Source: Leptospira levettii (lineage in GTDB: Bacteria > Spirochaetota > Leptospiria > Leptospirales > Leptospiraceae). From it: DNA of 64,000 nt. The stretch is taken from the NCBI RefSeq assembly GCF_002812085.1, contig NZ_NPDM01000001.1:186001-250000 (forward strand). The letters run 5' to 3'. This document shows positions 53,788 to 61,888 of this stretch, piece by piece. Within the stretch, counting starts at the first letter, position 1. Every line of letters begins with the position of its first letter. The notes under the pieces are model-generated. The model did not search any database. It saw nothing but the letters and a program-made list of their open reading frames with translations, and was not told the DNA's origin. Both the position numbers and the translations under genes were made by a program.

Positions 53788-54570
53788 ATGCGAAGCACAA
53801 TCACAACCGTACTAGCGTTCCTCTTAGCAGGATCACTCAGTGCACAAACCTACACCGTGTTCATCCACGGAAAATCGGACAAAAACCACAATGGTGTCGG
53901 CACAACTGACGTAAATTCGTACTGGGGAACCTCTGCGAATACTGTTTCAGGATCCAAAATTTTCATCGGGTATGATGGAACTTCTGATCCAAGAACATAC
54001 GGAACTGCTCGTGCCCAAACAAACATTGCCACAGGACTTACGAACTATTGTAAAGGGGCAAACTCTTGCAAAATCGTATGCCACTCTGCGGGATGTTATG
54101 CGATCGAGTTTTGGTTGGCAAATTTAGGCTCAACTGCGTCATCTAAGGGTTTCAATCTTACAAAAGTAACTGCACTTGCAGCTGCTTCTGGTGGATCCGA
54201 ACTGGCATCAGCTCTCAATGGTGCTACTTTCGGCTTCGGTGGGAACGCAATGGACAAATCACTCATCGTATCCACAGCTCGTGGTGCGTTTAACCATAAC
54301 AATACGGCTGGAATTCAGATCCACCATGTACCAGGTTACAAAGGTGCATTTGGACCTTCTGCAATCCTTCCTGGAGAAGATGACTATGCAGTTGCATACC
54401 ATTCTTCTTGTGGATACAACCGTGCTGGTGGTCTTGACAAATGCCAAACTTCTATCGTTAGCGGTAGCACCACTTATACACAATACACAGGACACCTTAG
54501 AGCACCTTCTCTAACTGCGACTGGTTTGTATAAGAATCATAGTGAGATCAAAAACGAAGGAACAAGATAA
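53788..54570 (+). CDS. secreted alpha/beta-hydrolase-like protein, tandem copy 3
   Basis: The 260-aa protein (ATG 53788 after CAGGAAAGGG; longer starts reach back into the promoter) has the same signal peptide, oxyanion and elbow motifs as the other copies. It differs mainly near the end, where the SSLTQxEGxWPF region is replaced by a shorter TSIVSGSTTYTQYTGH, and the equivalent of H259 lies in YKNHSEI. The acidic residue pair PGEDDY is kept. A TTGACA hexamer at 53723-53728 after the preceding terminator may be its own promoter. Confidence 0.75.
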   Translation: MRSTITTVLAFLLAGSLSAQTYTVFIHGKSDKNHNGVGTTDVNSYWGTSANTVSGSKIFIGYDGTSDPRTYGTARAQTNIATGLTNYCKGANSCKIVCHSAGCYAIEFWLANLGSTASSKGFNLTKVTALAAASGGSELASALNGATFGFGGNAMDKSLIVSTARGAFNHNNTAGIQIHHVPGYKGAFGPSAILPGEDDYAVAYHSSCGYNRAGGLDKCQTSIVSGSTTYTQYTGHLRAPSLTATGLYKNHSEIKNEGTR

Positions 54571-54579
54571 TTGTAGGTA

Positions 54580-54612
54580 TAAAAAAACCCAACGTTTTTA
54601 AATGTTGGGTTT
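54580..54612 (+). terminator. hairpin after hydrolase copy 3
   Basis: AAACCCAAC and GTTGGGTTT stem with an AT-rich loop and an A run on the left, so it can also end leftward transcription. Confidence 0.65.
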
Positions 54613-54620
54613 AGATTTAA

Positions 54621-54649
54621 AAGCTGAAGGGAATCCTTCAGCTTTTTTT
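54621..54649 (+). terminator. second terminator before the RND gene
   Basis: Perfect 10-bp stem AAGCTGAAGG/CCTTCAGCTT with a GAAT loop and seven T. Confidence 0.85.
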
Positions 54650-54673
54650 GTTTCGTTGAAGTCTCTAATTTGA

Positions 54674-57600
54674 TTATCCGTGTTTGATCACACCTTGTCT
54701 TGACTTCCCAATGAACCAATAGTATAACACTGGCACTGCAAATCGGCTAAGAACAGTGGCTGCAATTTCACCAAACATGAGTGAGATGGCTAGACCTTGG
54801 AAAATTGGATCAAATAACATCACAAAAGAACCAACCACAACCGCTGATGCAGTTAGTAACATAGGTCGAAATCGAACTACCCCTGCATGCACTACCGCTT
54901 CTTTTAACTCAACCCCTTTTTTAATCTCTCCTTCAATGAAATCAACTAGGATGATAGAGTTTCGGACAATGATCCCAGCTCCCGCGATAAATCCAATCAT
55001 CGATGTTGCTGTGAAATAAGCACCCATCACCCAGTGACCAGGTAAGATACCAATGAGTGAGATAGGGATCGGCGCCATGATGATGAGAGGCACTGTATAA
55101 CTTTTAAACCATCCAAGCACAAGGACATAGATGAGTAAAATTACGACAGCAAAGGCACCACCTAAGTCACGAAATACTTCATATGTGATGAACCATTCTC
55201 CGTCCCATTTGATAACCGGTTTTGTTGTGTTCCATGGGACATCTGCTGTTTGTGTTGCATAATGAATCTTTGGTGCTAGTTTTAACATCCCATAAACAGG
55301 AGCTTCTTCTTCACCAGAAAGTTCACTCATTACATAATTCACAGGTTTTAAGTTTTTGCGAAAGAGAGCTCTGTCTTCTTCGAGGTAAGGATTTCCTAAT
55401 ACTCTTTCAGAAGAAACAACTCCCGATTCCATTGACATGATGTTTTGGTTTTGGAAAGGAGTTTTTGAACTACGAACATTTTGTTTCATCGATAGGTTGA
55501 TGGAAACTTCTTCTGGTTCTTTTGCAGTCGCTAAACTAACAAGTGGTGATTCAGAAAAGAGTAAAGAACCTGTATAGGCAAGTGCGGAAGTTTTGATTCC
55601 GTATAATCCTGATTTATCAAAATCAATTGGATAAACCATCTTGGGTCTTCCATTTCGTAATGATGTGTCCAAATCGACTACACTTGGTTCTTCTTTAAAA
55701 ATATTGTATATCTCTTCCGTTACTTTCTTCCTCTCAGCAACATTTGGGCCATACACTTCCGCTACCATAGTTGCCATCACAGGAGGCCCAGGAGGGATTT
55801 CTAAAACCTTGGTCACAGCATTGTTTTTTTCACCAAAGGCCTTAATCTCTCCTCTTAGCGATTCAATGATCTCGTGGCTTGAATCTTTTCGATCATTTTT
55901 ATTCTTTAAGATGATTTGTAGGTCATTCATCGAATCCAAATTTCGAAGGAATGAATGTTTTACCATCCCAGAGAAAGAAAATGGAGCTGCTTCTCCACCG
56001 AAGATTTGGATTTTCTCTACATTCGGATTTTGTAATAGTGTTTTTGCTAAACCTTCCGATTGGGACATACTTTGTGTTAAAGTTGTTTTAGGTTCATAAT
56101 CGATTAGAACTTGGAATTCTTCTTTATTGTCAAAAGGTAACATTTTGACTTTTACCCATTTGAAGGCAACAAAAGCCATGGAAACTAACAATAATCCAAT
56201 GGTAATGGCTCCAAAGAGACTTGCATTTTTCTTTGTACCTAACAACCAATTGGTGAACTTGATGTAAAGTTGGTCTAATTTGGAAACTTTATGACCTACT
56301 TCTTTTTCCGAATGGGTATGTGATTCTTTTAATAATCTGACTGATGCCCAAGGAGTGATGACAAAGGCAACTATCAATGATAATATCATCGCAAGGCTTG
56401 CACCCACAGGGATCGGTTTCATATAAGGTCCCATGAGTCCTCTTACAAAGGCCATCGGTAAAATCGCTGCAATCACTGTAAAAGTGGCAAGGATGGTTGG
56501 GTTTCCTACTTCAGATACTGCAATGAGTGTCGCTCGTATGATACCTAGTTTTGGATTTTCTTCCAAATGGCGTTCGATGTTTTCCACTACTACAATGGCA
56601 TCATCAACCAAAATCCCAATGGAAAAAATCAGTGCAAAGAGTGTGACTCGGTTTAGAGTATAACCAAGAAAGTAATAAATGGCAAGTGTTAGTGCAAGAG
56701 TAACAGGAATCGCAATGGCAACAACGAGTGCAGATCTCCATCCCATCCATAGTGCAATGAGGATTGTCACAGAAATGGTTGCTATCAACAAATGTTCGAT
56801 CAGTTCATGGGATTTATCTTCTGCGGTGCTACCATAATCACGAATGATGCTAAGACTAATTTCTTTTGGTAAATCTTTTTGGAATAATTCAGCCCTTTCA
56901 ATTAAGTCTTTCGATAAATTAACAACATTTGTTCCTTTTCGTTTCGCAAATACAATTGTGACAGCATTTCGTTTGGTTTCACCAAGTGATTTGTCATACA
57001 AAACAGAAGACCTTGTTCTTTCTTCAGGCCCTTCCTCAACTTGGGCTAAATCCTGAATCCGAACTACCCTTCCACCTCGTTGCGCAACAGGTAATCGTTT
57101 TACATCGGATATATTTCTTAACACTCCTCCAACTTCCATATCGACAACCGATTCTGATGACCAATTTTTCCCCGCTGGGATCAATGCATCATTTTGTTTT
57201 AAACTTTCGGCAACTTCAATGGCTGTAACACCAAATTGACTTAATAAACTTGGGTCAACTTTCACTCGAACTGTTTTTTTCAATCCACCTAACATTTGCA
57301 CGCTTGCCAGGTCAGGTGTGGATGACAATTCTCTAGCTAAAGGTCCAACCTTTTGTCTTAATTCATAATCATTTAAAGATTCTGAACTAAAACTAAGAGC
57401 AAGAAAAGGAACGTCATCAATTGAGTAAGACTTTACGATTGGAGGCAACGTATTTTTAGGTAATACAGTTTTTGCCTCCATCAATTTATGATGGATTTTT
57501 ACAAGTGATGGTTCAATTGGTTCGCCTACTTTAAAGCGAACAGTGATATAACTTCCATGCCACTTACTTGTGGAGTATATATATTCAACTCCTTCGAGAC

Positions 57601-57850
57601 CCCAAACTGCACGTTCCACAGGTTCCGTAACTTTTCTTTCCGTTTCCTCGGGCGAAAATCCAGGACTGGGAACTTGGATATCAATCATAGGAACCGAAAT
57701 TTGTGGTTCTTCTTCCTTTGGAGTTAAGTATACAGCAAACAAACCTAATACTAAACTTGCAATTGCTATAACTGGCGTTAATCTTGAATGTAAAAATGTT
57801 TCTGCAAGTTTCCCTGCAAAACCAGCCCTAATTTCTTCCAATGGATTCAT
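54674..57850 (-). CDS. RND-family efflux permease (HAE1-like)
   Basis: The 1058-aa protein has the RND layout: TM1, a large periplasmic loop, TM2-TM6, a second loop and TM7-TM12. TM4 holds the proton-relay pair in GILVDDAIVVVEN. The TM10 region has GAGIIVRNSIILVDFIE. The N-terminal periplasmic porter domain is normal in size. Multidrug or other small-molecule export is likely; metal-export residues are not obvious. It overlaps the TolC gene by 23 bp. No membrane-fusion protein gene is in the operon. Confidence 0.92.
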   Translation of the reverse strand: MNPLEEIRAGFAGKLAETFLHSRLTPVIAIASLVLGLFAVYLTPKEEEPQISVPMIDIQVPSPGFSPEETERKVTEPVERAVWGLEGVEYIYSTSKWHGSYITVRFKVGEPIEPSLVKIHHKLMEAKTVLPKNTLPPIVKSYSIDDVPFLALSFSSESLNDYELRQKVGPLARELSSTPDLASVQMLGGLKKTVRVKVDPSLLSQFGVTAIEVAESLKQNDALIPAGKNWSSESVVDMEVGGVLRNISDVKRLPVAQRGGRVVRIQDLAQVEEGPEERTRSSVLYDKSLGETKRNAVTIVFAKRKGTNVVNLSKDLIERAELFQKDLPKEISLSIIRDYGSTAEDKSHELIEHLLIATISVTILIALWMGWRSALVVAIAIPVTLALTLAIYYFLGYTLNRVTLFALIFSIGILVDDAIVVVENIERHLEENPKLGIIRATLIAVSEVGNPTILATFTVIAAILPMAFVRGLMGPYMKPIPVGASLAMILSLIVAFVITPWASVRLLKESHTHSEKEVGHKVSKLDQLYIKFTNWLLGTKKNASLFGAITIGLLLVSMAFVAFKWVKVKMLPFDNKEEFQVLIDYEPKTTLTQSMSQSEGLAKTLLQNPNVEKIQIFGGEAAPFSFSGMVKHSFLRNLDSMNDLQIILKNKNDRKDSSHEIIESLRGEIKAFGEKNNAVTKVLEIPPGPPVMATMVAEVYGPNVAERKKVTEEIYNIFKEEPSVVDLDTSLRNGRPKMVYPIDFDKSGLYGIKTSALAYTGSLLFSESPLVSLATAKEPEEVSINLSMKQNVRSSKTPFQNQNIMSMESGVVSSERVLGNPYLEEDRALFRKNLKPVNYVMSELSGEEEAPVYGMLKLAPKIHYATQTADVPWNTTKPVIKWDGEWFITYEVFRDLGGAFAVVILLIYVLVLGWFKSYTVPLIIMAPIPISLIGILPGHWVMGAYFTATSMIGFIAGAGIIVRNSIILVDFIEGEIKKGVELKEAVVHAGVVRFRPMLLTASAVVVGSFVMLFDPIFQGLAISLMFGEIAATVLSRFAVPVLYYWFIGKSRQGVIKHG

Positions 57851-59240
57851 TTGTGTCTTCCTTTTTTGAAAATATTGATACTTCCGTTCTCACTTGTAAA
57901 AGAGCGATTTCGGTCTCCATTAAAACTCGAGATAATTCTAATGATTTATTCAAAGTTTCTGCAAATTGTAAGGCATTGATTGCTCCACTCTGGAATAATC
58001 TTTGCATATTGATCACTTGTTCTTCTTGGAATTTCATAGACTCTCTTATGAGTTCCAGAGTTTCTTTGAGAGATACTTCTTTTTGAATTAGTGATTTTAC
58101 GTGAGTCTCTTCTTCTTTCGTTTTTTCTTCTATTTTTTTGAGAGCAGCTTCTGCATTTAACTTAGATTCTTCTACAACTCCCATATCTTTTGGGTTGTAT
58201 AGATTCATTTGAAGATACACACCTGCTTGGTAGGCATTTGATATATTACGACTGCCTTGGTATCCATATGCCTCGGAATAGGCTCCGATTTTTGGTAAAA
58301 ACTTAGCCATCTCCATTTCTGCTTTGAGTTTTTCACCTTCTGCATACTTGATTTGTGCATTCATTTGATTGGATCTTTCATATCCAACTGGTCGTTTAAA
58401 ATACGTATCCAAAAAGACATTTAAGTCTGATTCTACAATTTCCAAATCAGTGGCTGGCAAATCGGATAAAACATATAATGTATCTTTATAATCTTTGATT
58501 TGTAACTCAGATTGTTTTTCTAATACAGAGATTTGATTTTTGATCGATTTTAATGCCAGGTATCCTGCATAACCAACAGGATTTCCTTTATTACCTAACG
58601 AATAATTGGATTGAAAACGACTCTCGATTTTTTTTATTTGTTCGAGTCTTTTTTGATAATCATATAAACTTTGAATAGCTCGGTAGTAGAATCCAGCTTG
58701 AGCAAATTCTCTGTCTCGAATTGCTAACCATTCAAATTTTAATCCTGTACTTCTTTTTTCATTCATAGCAGCAAAGGTTTTACCTGATCCACCTTCATAT
58801 AGTGGTAAATCCATTCCGAGAGTTCCTCTAGAATATTGATGGCTGCCTGGATAATTCAATGTATCCTTTGCAAAAAGATTCATTGTATCTGAGTTTAAAG
58901 TCGTATAAGGTTGGTTATTCGAATCTAAAAAATTACCTGGCCGGTAACGAGTGGAAGCTGTTGAAAAATCAGCGTCTGTTGCACTCCTTTGGCTTAATTT
59001 TCCCATAAAGTTAAGAGTGGGATCGTTTGTTTGAAAAGTTCTAAGATCAGCATAAACCCTAGGTAACCAGTGTTTATCGGATCTATCCTTTGCAATTTCA
59101 CCAGCCTTCCACTCTAAATATTTGGATTTTCTTGCTGATGAATTTTCTTCGATTCGTTTCCAGAGGTCACCAAACCCGACTCCTTCAGCAGAAAGATAAA
59201 TCGGTGTGATCAAAAGCAGAAAGCTAGTGAAAAGTTTCAT
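57828..59240 (-). CDS. TolC-family outer-membrane channel protein
   Basis: The 470-aa protein has a signal peptide and two long helical halves as in TolC. KSIKNQISVLEKQSELQIKDYKDTLYVLSD and ALNAALKKIEEKTKEEETHVKSLIQKE-like stretches form the coiled coils. It makes the outer-membrane exit for RND and other pumps. It overlaps the RND gene and follows DUF2892 by 4 bp. Confidence 0.85.
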   Translation of the reverse strand: MKLFTSFLLLITPIYLSAEGVGFGDLWKRIEENSSARKSKYLEWKAGEIAKDRSDKHWLPRVYADLRTFQTNDPTLNFMGKLSQRSATDADFSTASTRYRPGNFLDSNNQPYTTLNSDTMNLFAKDTLNYPGSHQYSRGTLGMDLPLYEGGSGKTFAAMNEKRSTGLKFEWLAIRDREFAQAGFYYRAIQSLYDYQKRLEQIKKIESRFQSNYSLGNKGNPVGYAGYLALKSIKNQISVLEKQSELQIKDYKDTLYVLSDLPATDLEIVESDLNVFLDTYFKRPVGYERSNQMNAQIKYAEGEKLKAEMEMAKFLPKIGAYSEAYGYQGSRNISNAYQAGVYLQMNLYNPKDMGVVEESKLNAEAALKKIEEKTKEEETHVKSLIQKEVSLKETLELIRESMKFQEEQVINMQRLFQSGAINALQFAETLNKSLELSRVLMETEIALLQVRTEVSIFSKKEDTNESIGRN

Positions 59241-59244
59241 TTGT

Positions 59245-59469
59245 TTAATCCTTAACCTTTGGCTCTACACCAAGTTTGTTCAAAAGAATTGCCATTGGGC
59301 AAAAACCGATGGTTGAAAATACAACCAAGTTGATTCCCACAAGTAAGTTCAAAAGGAACCACCAAGGTGAAACATAAGTTCCAAGTGAAACACCTACTAA
59401 ACTAAAAACTCCAGCGATGAGAAACACCAATCGCTCCAAATACCATGTTTTTGTTGAAGCCAAGAACAT
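59245..59469 (-). CDS. DUF2892 small membrane protein
   Basis: The 74-aa protein has two membrane segments and the pattern ERLVFLIAGVFSLVGVSLG and INLVVFSTIGFCPMAILLNKLG, as in YgaP-type DUF2892 proteins. The start at 59469 sits seven bases after a G tract (AGGGGG); an ATG at 59475 is the alternative. Such proteins often lie with CsoR/CstR-family regulators and sulfur-transfer genes. It is the first gene of the operon. Confidence 0.82.
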   Translation of the reverse strand: MFLASTKTWYLERLVFLIAGVFSLVGVSLGTYVSPWWFLLNLLVGINLVVFSTIGFCPMAILLNKLGVEPKVKD

Positions 59470-59500
59470 TACCATACCCCCTATAGTATATAGCCTAAAT

Positions 59501-59528
59501 CCATATATACCCTGCGGGGTATATATGG
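59501..59528. promoter_or_regulatory. operator A, CsoR-type palindrome
   Basis: Perfect 12-bp arms CCATATATACCC and GGGTATATATGG around TGCG. It is located just upstream of the DUF2892-tolC-RND operon and shares the ATACCC-N4-GGGTAT core with operator B. Confidence 0.8.
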
Positions 59529-59569
59529 CAAGAATTTTTTATTGAGGATTTTAGAGGGAAATGGGGAAA

Positions 59570-59836
59570 TTAAAGGGAAAAGGCAGCTGAAATGGCTTTT
59601 TTTACGTCTGTTTCGATGTTTTGAGTGGACTTCTTTTCTTTAAAACAAGTATCCATATATTCATGGATATAAGCTTCGCCGAACTTTTTCATGGCTTGGT
59701 GGGCTGCTTTTAGGAGTAGGATCGCTTTTTCACAGTCCTGTTCTTCTGTCACAATGGTATTTTTGATCGCTTCCAGTTGGCCTTGGATACGATTGATGCG
59801 ATGGATGAGTTTGGTTTGGTTTTCGGAAAGGCTCAT
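59570..59836 (-). CDS. CsoR/CstR-family repressor
   Basis: The protein is 88 aa from ATG 59836. The reading frame is open further back to a TTG at 59863, but that stretch is operator B. The family motif LIHRINRIQGQLEAIK is at 10-25. In copper-sensing CsoR the ligands are Cys36, His61 and Cys65. The aligned positions here are C35, Tyr60 and C64, so the histidine is missing while both cysteines are kept with the same spacing. That is the pattern of CstR, which senses persulfides. Regulation of the adjacent operon is likely. Confidence 0.85.
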   Translation of the reverse strand: MSLSENQTKLIHRINRIQGQLEAIKNTIVTEEQDCEKAILLLKAAHQAMKKFGEAYIHEYMDTCFKEKKSTQNIETDVKKAISAAFSL

Positions 59837-59842
59837 ACCTAC

Positions 59843-59858
59843 ATACCCAGCAGGGTAT
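59843..59858. promoter_or_regulatory. operator B, CsoR-type palindrome
   Basis: ATACCC-AGCA-GGGTAT. It lies in the 42-bp region between the CsoR/CstR gene and the divergent methyltransferase gene and likely gives autoregulation. Confidence 0.75.
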
Positions 59859-59878
59859 ATCAAAGTTTCAAGTAAAAA

Positions 59879-60634
59879 ATGACACCCTTTCCATTTTCAA
59901 AATCCCCCATTACAGAACTTCCGCAATCACCACCTTATTACGTTTCCAATTTTGGTTACTGGTCTGGGGTCAAACAGTACGACCAGGCAGGCATTCAATT
60001 TTTATCTGAGTTTGCAAAACAATCTGGGCTTACAAAAAAAGCCTCCATTTTGGAAGTTGGATCGGGCCTGGGGGGGAGTTTACTCTATTGGAAACATATT
60101 TTTGATGCAAAAAAACTTTCTGCTATTAATTTACCTGGAGAACAATCAGACTTCGCCAAACAGTTATTTCACGAAAATGAAGTCAAAGTAGATCCTTTTA
60201 TCGAAGCTGGATGGGAAAAAATGAATACTCTTCCCGCAAACACATTTGATTTTGTTTTTTCCGTCGATGCTGCTTATCATTTCGAAAATTTTGAAGAGTT
60301 TTATCACCAAGCCTATCGTGTTTTAAAACCAGGAGGGAAGTTAGTTTTCAACATATTCCATTCTGACAAGAATCTAGGAATTCCATTCCCCATCTTACTT
60401 AAATTATTCCTAATTCCACCAACCCAAATGAAAACTGCATATGAAACAGAGAAAGTAATAGATTCCATTGGCTTTACGATCGAAAAACAATTGGATTGGA
60501 CAATACCAGTCATCGAGGGATTTATACAAAATTCCAGACAGATGAAATTGTCACTTCGTCTGTTTGGCTTTGTCTTAGAAAAAATCAAAAAAGTATTTGG
60601 GCTTACTTACCACTACTATGTTCTAAAAAAATAA
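59879..60634 (+). CDS. SAM-dependent methyltransferase
   Basis: The 251-aa protein has a Rossmann methyltransferase core: ILEVGSGLGGSLLYW (SAM motif I), a motif II-like FDFVFSVDAAYHFEN and VLKPGGKLVFNIF (motif III). A hydrophobic stretch lies near the middle (FPILLKLFLIPPT). The substrate may be a lipid or small molecule; a C-terminal WTIPVIEGFIQNS is typical of sterol/quinone-type enzymes. It is divergent from the CsoR/CstR gene and shares operator B. Confidence 0.82.
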   Translation: MTPFPFSKSPITELPQSPPYYVSNFGYWSGVKQYDQAGIQFLSEFAKQSGLTKKASILEVGSGLGGSLLYWKHIFDAKKLSAINLPGEQSDFAKQLFHENEVKVDPFIEAGWEKMNTLPANTFDFVFSVDAAYHFENFEEFYHQAYRVLKPGGKLVFNIFHSDKNLGIPFPILLKLFLIPPTQMKTAYETEKVIDSIGFTIEKQLDWTIPVIEGFIQNSRQMKLSLRLFGFVLEKIKKVFGLTYHYYVLKK

Positions 60635-61888
60635 TTATCTCTGAATGATTGTATCTACAGACTGATTTAAAATTTTAGAAACTACTTGTAGGGCTGACTT
60701 GGCTCCAGCTTCCAACAATGGAATCCCATACAATGAATAGGAACCACATAACCAAAGATTACAATTCGGTTTTGCATGTAGGGCAGAGATACGTTCGATC
60801 GCTTTCGCTGTTCGATCGTCCATAACTGGTCTTTCAAATTTAGCTAATTTTAAAAGGTCATTTTCATTAGGCATTTTATGTGGGTTCCATGTTTGGAAAA
60901 CTTTTTTGCCTTTTAACTCGGGGATGATCCTTCCCAAATCTAAGGTTACCTCAGGTTTATCATAACCGTCACGGATATTAAAAACTAAAGATACTTTGGG
61001 ATTCTTAAAATAAGTTGGATCCGTATGTAAAACAACATCACTTGCTTCATAACGAAATTCATTTAAAATCTCTTTTTCTTCATCATAACCGTTCCCTAGT
61101 AAATTTTTTGCCTGATTTGCTTGGGTTGATAGAATGACATGATCAAATTCCTTTTCTTCCGTCTCGAATTGAATAATTGTTTTGGAATTCTTTTTATATA
61201 TTTGTTTTATATTTGAATTTAAATGGATTTGTTTTAATCCCGAAGTGAGGCGATTGACAACATCCCGTGTTCCATATTTCGCTGTTTCCTGCGGAGTATA
61301 AGAATAACCTCGGGAATGGTATCCAATGATTGTTTCTGCAGGATAAAGAGCAACTGTTTCCGTTTTACAAGTATTCACCAAAGCAAAGGTAGGCAATAAA
61401 AACTCATAAATAAATTCATTTGAGTAATGATACTTTTTCAAAAAATCCAAAATGGTAATGTTTTGATTTTCGTTTTTCCAATCTGTTTTTGAATTTGTAT
61501 AAAACTTTAATAAATCAGAAAAGATAAGCCTACCTTTTTTGGATAAAAAAACATCTGCCGTTGGAAATCCAAAATGATTCCCAAATATATTCTTGGAAAA
61601 AAATCCAAAAACAGCTTCATTACTGGAATCAACCCGAAAAGAATAATCAACAACTCTAGTTTGGATGTTTGCTTTATCGTAAACTTGGAACAAAGTTGGA
61701 TAATAATCCCTTTTAATTGTTCGGAATGGAATATCAAACTCTACTTCAATTCCATTGATCAATTGTTTGGCGCCAAAGGCAGCCATCCCTACTTCAGGGT
61801 GTTTCTCATATAACGAGACATCCGAATATTTGTTCAAAGCCCAAGAAGCAGTTAATCCAGTAATTCCTGATCCAATAACTGCAATCAC
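60635..61888 (-). CDS. FAD-dependent amine-oxidase-like oxidoreductase
   Basis: The 417-aa protein has an N-terminal FAD-binding motif (VIGSGITGLTASWAL). A GTG at 61888 overlaps the upstream stop codon as GTGA and follows GGAAG; an ATG at 61924 would add twelve residues with a 40-bp overlap. Long hydrophobic sections resemble the phytoene-desaturase/amine-oxidase superfamily, including a C-terminal LWLCGSYSLYGIPLLEAGAKSAL. In Leptospira it may act on fatty-acid-like or carotenoid-like compounds; that is a guess. It is downstream of the CoA-transferase gene. Confidence 0.78.
   Translation of the reverse strand: MIAVIGSGITGLTASWALNKYSDVSLYEKHPEVGMAAFGAKQLINGIEVEFDIPFRTIKRDYYPTLFQVYDKANIQTRVVDYSFRVDSSNEAVFGFFSKNIFGNHFGFPTADVFLSKKGRLIFSDLLKFYTNSKTDWKNENQNITILDFLKKYHYSNEFIYEFLLPTFALVNTCKTETVALYPAETIIGYHSRGYSYTPQETAKYGTRDVVNRLTSGLKQIHLNSNIKQIYKKNSKTIIQFETEEKEFDHVILSTQANQAKNLLGNGYDEEKEILNEFRYEASDVVLHTDPTYFKNPKVSLVFNIRDGYDKPEVTLDLGRIIPELKGKKVFQTWNPHKMPNENDLLKLAKFERPVMDDRTAKAIERISALHAKPNCNLWLCGSYSLYGIPLLEAGAKSALQVVSKILNQSVDTIIQR

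Noticed and set aside
52063..54302. Several minus-strand frames in the hydrolase genes
   Set aside because: They recur at the same positions in all three copies because they are antisense shadows of the conserved coding sequence.
59837..59863. Upstream extension of the CsoR/CstR gene (TTG start)
   Set aside because: These codons coincide with operator B and do not match the family's N-terminus.
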